6,055 nucleotides of DNA, taken from Acholeplasmataceae bacterium (GTDB lineage: Bacteria > Bacillota > Negativicutes > Acidaminococcales > Acidaminococcaceae). Shown here in pieces: positions 1 to 4,982 of the stretch. The stretch covers positions 1 to 6,055 of the forward strand of contig JAAYAE010000091.1 of assembly GCA_012719555.1 (NCBI GenBank). The letters run 5' to 3'. The position numbers and the translations under genes were made by a program. How positions within the stretch are numbered: position 1 is the first letter of the stretch; every line of letters starts with the position of its first letter. The notes below the pieces were generated by a model. That model saw only the letters and a list, made by a program, of their open reading frames with translations. It made no database searches and was not told the DNA's origin.

Positions 1-3
1 GTC

Positions 4-27
4 TTTTTTTATGTTAAAAGTTACAAT
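4..27 (+). promoter_or_regulatory. Possible upstream terminator tail and weak -10 box
   Basis: A run of seven T (4-10) at the window edge could be the tail of a terminator whose hairpin lies outside the window. A TACAAT hexamer at 22-27 could be a -10 box for the response regulator gene, but its -35 region would fall at or beyond the window edge and cannot be judged. This is a tentative reading based on the hexamer alone. Confidence 0.2.
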
Positions 28-80
28 ATACCCAATAGCACACTATTTGGCTGTATGGCAAAAGAAATATTTCAAGGGAG

Positions 81-791
81 ATGGTCAAAATTCCTAAAAT
101 TCTTGTAGTAGATGACGAAGAAAATATTCGTGCCTTGGTGCGCTTTAATTTAGAAAAAACCGGTTATCAGGTAATAGAAGCCAGTAACGGGAAAAATGCT
201 CTGGAAATAATTGCTGAAGATAGGCCTGATTTGATAATTTTGGATCTTATGTTACCAGTCATAGATGGGTTAGATGTTTGTCGAAAATTAAAAGGAAGCC
301 TTATCACTTCCGCAATCCCTATTATTATGTTAACGGCCAAAAGCGATGAAGTTGATCGTGTTATTGGTCTAGAGTTAGGTGCTGATGACTACTTAACAAA
401 ACCTTTTGGACCTCGTGAACTTATCGCTCGGATTAAAGCAGTCTTACGGCGCAGCATTCTGCCGGCCGCCACAGCTAACGTTGCTAAAGAACTTCATTTT
501 GGTTCTTTGTTGATTAATCTTACTAACTACGCCGCATATCTATCAGGTGATAAATTAGAATTAACTCTCAAAGAATTTGAAGTACTATGTTTATTGGTAC
601 AGAATCCAAATCAAGCATTCAGCCGAGAAAAATTGTTGGAAAGCATCTGGGGATATGAGTATTACGGGGACACCAGAACCGTTGATGTACATATAAGGCA
701 TCTAAGGGCAAAACTAGAAAAAGCGCCGGAAATAGCAAATGCTATCGAAACTGTTCGAGGTATAGGCTATCGTTTACACGCAAAAATATAA
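81..791 (+). CDS. OmpR/PhoB-family response regulator
   Basis: This is a DNA-binding response regulator of a two-component system, 236 residues, the usual length for the OmpR/PhoB family and cytoplasmic. The receiver domain (about 5-123) has the acidic pair D11-D12, the phospho-acceptor D55 in ILDLMLP, the switch T85 and the invariant K107 in LTKPF. The C-terminal winged helix (about 137-233) carries the family hallmarks TLKEFEVL, a WGYEYYGDTRTVDVHI recognition-helix region and RGIGYRL. All key residues are present, so it should be a phosphorylation-controlled transcription factor. No histidine kinase follows; a terminator ends the unit at once, so any partner must be upstream of the window or elsewhere. 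The promoter it controls cannot be told from sequence. The ATG at 81 abuts the AAGGGAG ribosome-binding-like stretch (74-80) with no spacer, which makes the exact start uncertain; an ATT codon at 90 has better spacing. PhoB- or PhoP-type is a family-level call only. Confidence 0.95.
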   Translation: MVKIPKILVVDDEENIRALVRFNLEKTGYQVIEASNGKNALEIIAEDRPDLIILDLMLPVIDGLDVCRKLKGSLITSAIPIIMLTAKSDEVDRVIGLELGADDYLTKPFGPRELIARIKAVLRRSILPAATANVAKELHFGSLLINLTNYAAYLSGDKLELTLKEFEVLCLLVQNPNQAFSREKLLESIWGYEYYGDTRTVDVHIRHLRAKLEKAPEIANAIETVRGIGYRLHAKI

Positions 792-825
792 GGTATTAGC
801 TCAAACGCTAATACCTTATATTTTT
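785..825 (+). terminator. Intrinsic terminator of the response regulator gene
   Basis: The arm AAGGTATTAGC (790-800) pairs perfectly with GCTAATACCTT (807-817) around a six-base loop (801-806). Further A/T pairs extend the stem outward through the stop codon, and TTTTT (821-825) follows. The left arm includes the TAA stop (789-791), so the hairpin forms directly at the end of the coding region. This separates the regulator from the threonine aldolase gene. Confidence 0.9.
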
Positions 826-858
826 AATTTTAAAAATGTCCTTAGTTTAGTATTGATA

Positions 859-867
859 TGATATAAT
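859..867 (+). promoter_or_regulatory. Extended -10 promoter for the threonine aldolase gene
   Basis: A perfect TATAAT lies at 862-867, preceded by TG at 859-860, giving the extended -10 form TGnTATAAT. No good -35 hexamer lies 16-18 bases upstream (TCCTTA at 839-844 is the 17-bp-spacer candidate), which is usual for extended -10 promoters. The predicted start near 874 would give a leader of about 58 bases before the ATG at 932. It lies just after the preceding terminator, where a promoter is expected. Confidence 0.6.
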
Positions 868-931
868 TATTCAATATTTATACCTTAATTAGTAATTATG
901 AAGACAAAACAACTCAGAAGTGATGATAAGA

Positions 932-1966
932 ATGTATTATTTTACCAATGATTATAGCGAGGGCGCACACCCCAAAATCATGGAAAAACTTTGTGCCACT
1001 AATATGGAGCAAACTAATACTTATGGTTTTGATTATCACAGCGATAATGCCAAAGAACTTATAAAAAAGGCTTGCGGCCGTAACGATGCTGATGTGCATC
1101 TTCTTGTGGGCGGCACTCAAACTAATTTAACCATTATTTGTGCCGCCTTGCGTCCACATCAAGGAATCTTTAGTACTGTTCTAAGTCATATTAATACACA
1201 TGAAGCCGGTGCAATAGAACGCACAGGTCACAAAGTTTTATCTTTACCAACTCAAGACGGAAAACTCAAAGCCACGCAAATTGAAGAAAATTATTTGCAA
1301 TATAAAAATGACCCTAATTGTGCCCACTGGGTACAACCAAAAATGGTTTATATCTCGCAACCTACAGAAATTGGCTCCTTATATCACAAGCAAGAATTGG
1401 AAGCTTTATATGCCGTCTGCCAAAAATATGGCTTGTATCTTTTTATTGATGGTGCTCGTATGGGTTATGGGCTTGCCGCCCCTGACAATGATCTTAGCCT
1501 GGCCGATATTGCACAGCTTTGTGATGTGTTCTATATCGGCGGTACTAAATGCGGTGCCTTATTTGGTGAAGCAGTCGTTATTATAAACCCATTGTTAAAA
1601 GAAGACTTCTTTTCCATATGCAAACAGGGCGGAGCTATCTTGGCCAAAGGCCGCATCTTAGGAATTCAGTTTGAAACACTCTTTACTGACAACCTCTATG
1701 AAAATATTTGCCAACACGGAATTAATATGGCCATGAAAATAAAAACAGCTATTGATAACAAAGGCCTGCCTGTTGTCACTGAATCAACTACCAATCAGCA
1801 ATTTCCTATACTACCCAATGCTATGCTGAAAAAACTTAGTGAAAAATATTTATTTGCTCCGTGGGAACTAATTGATGAAAATAATACAGCCATTAGAATA
1901 TGTACCGGTTGGGCTACTGTTGAAGAGCAGGTAAGTGCCTTAATAAAAGATATAGAAGCCTTATAA
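932..1966 (+). CDS. ltaE: Low-specificity L-threonine aldolase (PLP enzyme)
   Basis: This cytoplasmic fold-type I PLP enzyme is predicted to split L-threonine (and allo-threonine) into glycine and acetaldehyde. The family can also act on other beta-hydroxy amino acids. With the ATG at 932 the product has 344 residues, close to the family norm. Visible signatures are the N-terminal FTNDYSEGAHPKI, the PLP phosphate-binding region VGGTQTN (59-65), H86 in the position of the cofactor-stacking His, FIDGARMGYG (171-180) with D173 and R176, and YIGGTKCGALFGEA, where K206 should form the Schiff base. Three starts are in frame: GTG 920, ATG 923 and ATG 932. I choose 932 because AGAAGTGAT (916-924) resembles the anti-Shine-Dalgarno complement with a 7-base gap, and because relatives begin at MY-F--DYSE. 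The gene stands alone between its own promoter and terminator. Related beta-eliminating PLP enzymes are a less likely alternative. Confidence 0.9.
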   Translation: MYYFTNDYSEGAHPKIMEKLCATNMEQTNTYGFDYHSDNAKELIKKACGRNDADVHLLVGGTQTNLTIICAALRPHQGIFSTVLSHINTHEAGAIERTGHKVLSLPTQDGKLKATQIEENYLQYKNDPNCAHWVQPKMVYISQPTEIGSLYHKQELEALYAVCQKYGLYLFIDGARMGYGLAAPDNDLSLADIAQLCDVFYIGGTKCGALFGEAVVIINPLLKEDFFSICKQGGAILAKGRILGIQFETLFTDNLYENICQHGINMAMKIKTAIDNKGLPVVTESTTNQQFPILPNAMLKKLSEKYLFAPWELIDENNTAIRICTGWATVEEQVSALIKDIEAL

Positions 1967-1996
1967 AAAAAAGCGGCCTTAGTGCCGCTTTTTTTA
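1966..1996 (+). terminator. ltaE: Intrinsic terminator after the threonine aldolase gene
   Basis: GCGGC (1973-1977) pairs with GCCGC (1984-1988) around the loop CTTAGT. An A run before (1965-1972) pairs with a T run after (1989-1995), so the structure reads as a terminator on either strand. It begins at the stop codon and isolates the aldolase from the feo operon. The feo -35 box starts immediately downstream at 1997. Confidence 0.92.
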
Positions 1997-2025
1997 TTGA
2001 CAAGAATGTTGCCTTATGTTAATAT
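1997..2025 (+). promoter_or_regulatory. Near-consensus sigma-A promoter of the feo operon
   Basis: A perfect -35 box TTGACA (1997-2002), a 17-base spacer and a -10 box TAATAT (2020-2025; one mismatch to TATAAT) are visible. TG at 2017-2018 gives an extended -10 as well. Transcription should begin near 2031-2033, leaving a leader of about 85 bases before the first feoA. A promoter this strong is typical of genes held in check by a repressor, and an inverted repeat lies exactly at the predicted start site. Confidence 0.85.
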
Positions 2026-2033
2026 TGTCTCGT

Positions 2034-2054
2034 GGTTAGCTTAGGCTAACTTTA
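2034..2054 (+). promoter_or_regulatory. Operator-like inverted repeat, site 1 (DtxR/IdeR-like)
   Basis: GTTAGC-TTAG-GCTAAC (2035-2050) is a perfect 6-4-6 inverted repeat placed 9 bases after the -10 box, over the predicted start site. The 19 bases at 2036-2054 match 15 positions of the DtxR/IdeR operator consensus as I remember it (TTAGGTTAGCCTAACCTAA), one mismatch being the central G/C. Position and symmetry suggest a repressor site responding to iron or another divalent metal. The protein that binds is inferred, since none is encoded here. Confidence 0.65.
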
Positions 2055-2066
2055 TTTTTAAGGTTT

Positions 2067-2085
2067 AAGTTAGCTTTTGCTAACC
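2067..2085 (+). promoter_or_regulatory. Operator-like inverted repeat, site 2
   Basis: GTTAGC-TTTT-GCTAAC (2069-2084) repeats the site 1 design in the feo leader, with centres 34 bp apart. Read on the minus strand, the surrounding 21 bases match site 1 at 17 positions. A second dimer site could strengthen repression or act as a block to elongation. It could also fold as a small RNA hairpin in the leader. Confidence 0.6.
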
Positions 2086-2116
2086 GTGTTATTAAACAAA
2101 GAATTGAGGTGCAAAT

Positions 2117-2326
2117 ATGCCATTAACTCTAGCCGCTATAGGTATTTCACATATTGTCAAAAGAATTGGCGGTAACGCTTATACCCGTCAATTTTTAGAA
2201 ACACTTGGTTTTATAGTGGGCAGCACGGTAACTATAATCTCCGAAAACCATGGCAATATTATTGTTGGTGTAAAGGATTCGCGTATAGCAATAAGCAAAG
2301 AAATTGCCCAAAAAATAATTATTTAG
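2117..2326 (+). CDS. feoA: FeoA-family protein (first copy)
   Basis: This small cytoplasmic protein of 69 residues has a FeoA-type SH3-like beta-barrel. Such proteins accompany FeoB and are thought to modulate ferrous iron uptake through it. The segment TRQFLETLGFIVGSTV (23-38) corresponds to the conserved FeoA core (R-x-L-x-x-x-G-x-x-x-G), and VGVKDSRIAISKEIAQKI (50-67) matches the final strands and helix. It is more divergent than the second copy and lacks the usual N-terminal L-x-x-x-x-x-G opening. GAGGTG (2106-2111) sits 5 bases before the ATG, so the start is well supported. It is the first gene after the feo promoter and the two operator-like repeats, with the second feoA 25 bases downstream. 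FeoA membership is by pattern recognition; the specific role of this copy is unknown. Confidence 0.85.
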   Translation: MPLTLAAIGISHIVKRIGGNAYTRQFLETLGFIVGSTVTIISENHGNIIVGVKDSRIAISKEIAQKIII

Positions 2327-2351
2327 CATTTAACAAAAAGGAGGAACTGGT

Positions 2352-2573
2352 ATGATTACGTTAAAAACCGCTAAATGTGGTGATTCATGTACAGTAGTTA
2401 AGCTTCACGGAACCGGGGTTACAAAACGCCGCATAATGGACATGGGAATTACTAAAGGAACGCCAATTTTTATACGTAAAGTTGCACCCTTAGGTGATCC
2501 CATTGAAATTAAAATTCGTGGGTATGAGTTGTCAATTCGTAAAGAAGACGCCGAGATAATCGAAATACAATAA
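2352..2573 (+). CDS. feoA: FeoA ferrous iron transport protein A (second copy)
   Basis: This is a 73-residue cytoplasmic FeoA with a canonical SH3-like layout. It begins with the beta-strand start ITLKTAKCGDSCTVVKL and continues with GVTKRRIMDMGITKGTPI (22-39), the classic R-R-x-x-D-M-G-x-x-x-G core. DPIEIKIRGYELSIRKEDAEII (49-70) holds the standard ending of FeoA domains. FeoA is an accessory partner of FeoB and may bind its cytoplasmic domain. Two cysteines (C9, C13) lie near the N-terminus; whether they bind metal is unknown. A strong AAGGAGG (2338-2344) 7 bases before the ATG fixes the start. The gene follows the first feoA by 25 bases and precedes feoB by 79 bases, a gap that holds a hairpin and a third copy of the operator-like motif. 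Confidence 0.93.
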   Translation: MITLKTAKCGDSCTVVKLHGTGVTKRRIMDMGITKGTPIFIRKVAPLGDPIEIKIRGYELSIRKEDAEIIEIQ

Positions 2574-2601
2574 TTTGCAGAACCGTTAAACGCCCTGCAA
2601 A
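2574..2601 (+). other. Stem-loop between feoA and feoB
   Basis: TTTGCAG (2574-2580) begins right after the feoA stop and pairs perfectly with CTGCAAA (2595-2601) around a 14-base loop. The tract that follows on the + strand is A-rich rather than T-rich, so it is not an intrinsic terminator. It may be an mRNA stability or processing element that sets different levels of feoA and feoB, but that is inference. Confidence 0.4.
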
Positions 2602-2605
2602 AAAA

Positions 2606-2628
2606 GCTAACGTTAACCGCAGCTAACC
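2606..2628 (-). promoter_or_regulatory. Operator-like repeat, site 3 (degenerate)
   Basis: On the + strand GTTAAC-CGCA-GCTAAC (2612-2627) repeats the 6-4-6 design with one changed base, directly preceded by another GCTAAC (2606-2611). Read on the minus strand from 2628, it matches 17 of 21 positions of site 1, starting GGTTAGCT. No convincing promoter hexamers were found next to it, so it might act as an internal roadblock or auxiliary site before feoB. Confidence 0.45.
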
Positions 2629-2652
2629 AAATGTGAAAGAAGGATTGAATTT

Positions 2653-4803
2653 ATGGAACTTAAAATTGCTCTTGCCGGTAACCCCAATGTTGGAAAAACA
2701 ACTCTTTTTAATGCCCTTACAGGTTCTAACCAATTTGTTGGCAACTGGCCCGGTGTTACCGTAGAAAAAAAAGCCGGCAAATTAAAACATCACAAAGATA
2801 TTGTCATTATGGATCTACCCGGTATCTACTCTCTTTCTCCCTACACATTAGAAGAAGTAGTTGCTAGAAATTATTTGATTAATGATCGCCCTGATGCCAT
2901 CTTGAACATTGTAGATGGCACTAATTTAGAACGCAATCTCTATTTAACTACTCAATTGACCGAGTTGGGAATACCCGTAGTAGTTGCCATAAATATGATA
3001 GATGTTGTACATGATAACAAAGATATTATTCATACAAAAAAATTGGCACAGGAACTTGGCTGCCCTGTACTAGAGATATCTGCAAAAACAGGTTTGGGAA
3101 TCACTGAAGCTGCCGAAGAAGCTGCACGCATAGCCGGGCAGCATATTATAACCAAACCACAACATAGGTTTTCCGGCTGTGTAGAACACGCTATCGCCCA
3201 TATTGAAGAGGCAACTCAGCTTAATGTAGCCGACGCTGAACAACGCTGGTACGCCATAAAATTATTTGAACGTGACCTCAAAATCAGAGAAAAGTTACAG
3301 CTTGCCGACAATATTCTCGAACACATAGAACACGATATTGTGCGTTGTGAAGAAGAAATGGATGATGATGCGGAGAGCATTATAACTAATGAGCGTTATA
3401 ATTATATTTCCTCTATTATAGCTAAATGTAATGTGAAAAATACATTTTCAACTCATACCCTTTCAGATAAAATAGACCGAATTGTCACAAATCGCGTACT
3501 AGCTCTTCCCATCTTTGCTCTAATAATGTTTTTGGTTTATTACATATCGGTAACAACTGTAGGTGCCGAGCTTACCGATTGGACTAATGAGGTGCTTTTC
3601 GGTGATATTATACCACCTGTGGTAAGCGGGTTTCTCACTAGTGTCGGTTGTGCCCCTTGGCTGCAAAGTTTAATCCTTGATGGAATCATCGCCGGTGTTG
3701 GCTCAGTACTTGGTTTTGTTCCTCAAATGTTTGTGCTTTTCACTTTTTTGGCATTTTTAGAAGCCTGTGGTTATATGGCTCGTATTGCTTTTATTATGGA
3801 TCGTATTTTTCGCAAGTTTGGTCTTTCCGGTAAATCTTTTATTCCTATGCTCATTGGTACAGGCTGCGGCGTTCCCGGCATTATGGCCTCTCGTACCATT
3901 GAAAATGATCATGATCGTAAAATGACTATTATGACAACAACATTTATTCCCTGCAGCGCAAAACTGCCAATTATAGCTCTTATTGCCGGCGCCTTATTTA
4001 ATGGTGAATGGTGGGTTGCTCCTAGCGCTTATTTTGTAGGCATTACGGCCATAGTAGCTTCCGGAATAATTTTAAAGAAAACTACTATGTTTGCCAGTGA
4101 TCCGGCCCCTTTTGTTATGGAACTTCCTCCTTATCACTTGCCAACCTTTACTAATATTTGGCGTAGTGTTTGGGAACGTGGCTCAAGTTTTGTACAAAAA
4201 GCTGGAACTGTTATTTTACTTTCTACTATTTTCGTTTGGTTCACTTCCAATTTTGGTATTGTTGATGGACATGTTAGTATGGTAGAAAACCTAAGTGATG
4301 GTTTTCTAGCCTCCATAGGTAATACAATATCATGGATATTCACACCACTTGGCTGGGGCAATTGGCAAGCAACCGTTGCCGCTGTTACAGGCCTAGTTGC
4401 TAAAGAAAATGTTGTGGGTACTTTGGGTGTGCTTTATGGGTTTGCTGACGTTTCTGAAGATGGTACAGAAATTTGGGGAGCAATGGCCAATAGTTTTACA
4501 ATTATTTCTGCTTATTCCTTTTTAGTTTTTAATTTACTGTGTGCACCCTGCTTTGCTGCTATGGGAGCTATCAGACGTGAAATGAACAATACCAAATGGA
4601 CTCTATTCGCCATTGGCTACCAAACTTGTTTTGCCTATGCTGTATCCCTTTGTATTTACCAGTTTGGCACTTTTATTACCACAGGTATTTTTAGTGTAGG
4701 TACAGCCGCCGCCTTTATTATACTTACCGGTTTTATCTATCTGTTATTTAGACCAGCAAAAAAAGCTATTGCTCTCAAAAACACACGCAGCGTGGCTTGT
4801 TAA
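2653..4803 (+). CDS. feoB: FeoB ferrous iron transporter
   Basis: This is the inner-membrane Fe(II) permease with an N-terminal GTPase-like domain, 716 residues, full length for the family. The G domain shows G1 GNPNVGKT (9-16), T36 of G2 in the segment NWPGVT, G3 DLPG (54-57), G4 NMID (114-117) and G5 SAK (143-145). A helical, charged linker (about 165-260) follows, the cytoplasmic helical region that acts with the G domain. The membrane part begins near 282. It contains two Gate-type repeats: GTGCGVPG with C405, then IPCSAKLP with C434, and later VAKENVVGTLG around K584. The third Cys motif, CAPC, is at 630-633. These cysteines match those conserved in the FeoB pore. AAGGA (2640-2644) lies 8 bases before the ATG. 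It follows two feoA genes and precedes its small Cys-rich partner. No feoC is present. Manganese-leaning FeoB variants exist, but the motifs here are those of standard iron transporters. Confidence 0.98.
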   Translation: MELKIALAGNPNVGKTTLFNALTGSNQFVGNWPGVTVEKKAGKLKHHKDIVIMDLPGIYSLSPYTLEEVVARNYLINDRPDAILNIVDGTNLERNLYLTTQLTELGIPVVVAINMIDVVHDNKDIIHTKKLAQELGCPVLEISAKTGLGITEAAEEAARIAGQHIITKPQHRFSGCVEHAIAHIEEATQLNVADAEQRWYAIKLFERDLKIREKLQLADNILEHIEHDIVRCEEEMDDDAESIITNERYNYISSIIAKCNVKNTFSTHTLSDKIDRIVTNRVLALPIFALIMFLVYYISVTTVGAELTDWTNEVLFGDIIPPVVSGFLTSVGCAPWLQSLILDGIIAGVGSVLGFVPQMFVLFTFLAFLEACGYMARIAFIMDRIFRKFGLSGKSFIPMLIGTGCGVPGIMASRTIENDHDRKMTIMTTTFIPCSAKLPIIALIAGALFNGEWWVAPSAYFVGITAIVASGIILKKTTMFASDPAPFVMELPPYHLPTFTNIWRSVWERGSSFVQKAGTVILLSTIFVWFTSNFGIVDGHVSMVENLSDGFLASIGNTISWIFTPLGWGNWQATVAAVTGLVAKENVVGTLGVLYGFADVSEDGTEIWGAMANSFTIISAYSFLVFNLLCAPCFAAMGAIRREMNNTKWTLFAIGYQTCFAYAVSLCIYQFGTFITTGIFSVGTAAAFIILTGFIYLLFRPAKKAIALKNTRSVAC

Positions 4804-4819
4804 AGGAGATAAAAATATT

Positions 4820-4972
4820 ATGTCAACCTTCATTATTGCAACACTATTGGCAGTCATAGTTATTGCCATTATATTGAAATTAGTTAGAGACAAAAAAAAT
4901 GGTAAAACAAGTTGCGGTTCTAGCTGTAAATCCTGTCCAAATTCCTGTCTTTGTCACAAAACCCACAATTAG
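4820..4972 (+). CDS. FeoB-associated Cys-rich membrane protein
   Basis: This 50-residue protein has an N-terminal transmembrane helix (about 4-22, rich in Ile, Val, Leu and Ala), then the basic stretch RDKKNGK. The tail carries five cysteines at 32, 36, 39, 43 and 45 (C-x3-C-x2-C-x3-C-x-C) and two histidines. The layout matches the FeoB-associated Cys-rich family often found next to feoB in Firmicutes. The positive-inside rule puts the Cys tail in the cytoplasm, where it could bind or pass on iron, or regulate FeoB as FeoC does in proteobacteria; that role is inferred. AAAGGAG (4802-4808) overlaps the feoB stop, which suggests translational coupling, although its 11-base gap to the ATG is long. 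An upstream in-frame ATG at 4769 lies inside feoB with no ribosome binding site and would place extra residues before the helix, so I prefer 4820. Confidence 0.85.
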   Translation: MSTFIIATLLAVIVIAIILKLVRDKKNGKTSCGSSCKSCPNSCLCHKTHN

Positions 4973-4976
4973 GAGG
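4971..4976 (+). promoter_or_regulatory. Ribosome binding site of the porin overlapping a stop codon
   Basis: AGGAGG begins within the TAG stop of the Cys-rich gene and lies 6 bases before the porin ATG at 4983. It fixes the porin start and leaves no room for a promoter in the 10-base gap, so the porin is probably co-transcribed and perhaps translationally coupled with the feo genes. Confidence 0.85.
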
Positions 4977-4982
4977 ATTATA

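Noticed and set aside
55..108. Short 17-codon frame starting ATGGCAAAAG, overlapping the response regulator start
   Set aside because: There is no ribosome binding site and no leader-peptide feature such as a terminator or codon run, and it could easily arise by chance.
914..1120. Minus-strand reading frame of 68 codons
   Set aside because: It lies opposite the start of the threonine aldolase gene, with no recognisable product. The + strand gene has clear family motifs.
1281..1586. Plus-strand reading frame of 101 codons
   Set aside because: It is out of frame within the threonine aldolase gene, across the conserved PLP-lysine region, and resembles no known family.
2032..2116. Feo leader as a metal riboswitch
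   Set aside because: I see no consensus of a known metal riboswitch class. The leader is short and its symmetric repeats are better explained as protein operators.
2566..2571. TACAAT as an internal -10 box for feoB
   Set aside because: No -35 hexamer or extended TG at suitable spacing. It lies over the feoA stop in AT-rich sequence.
2574..2610. Hairpin before feoB as a transcription terminator
   Set aside because: The stem is followed by A residues on the + strand. On the minus strand the T run comes before the stem, so neither orientation fits an intrinsic terminator.
4091..4361. Two reading frames of 64 (+) and 75 (-) codons inside feoB
   Set aside because: Both overlap well-conserved FeoB membrane sequence in other frames. 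The hydrophobic look of the + one is a by-product of T-rich FeoB codons.
4874..4908. TTGAAA followed by TAAAAC as a promoter for the porin
   Set aside because: The spacing (23 bases) is too long and the -10 match is poor, so I do not claim a separate porin promoter.
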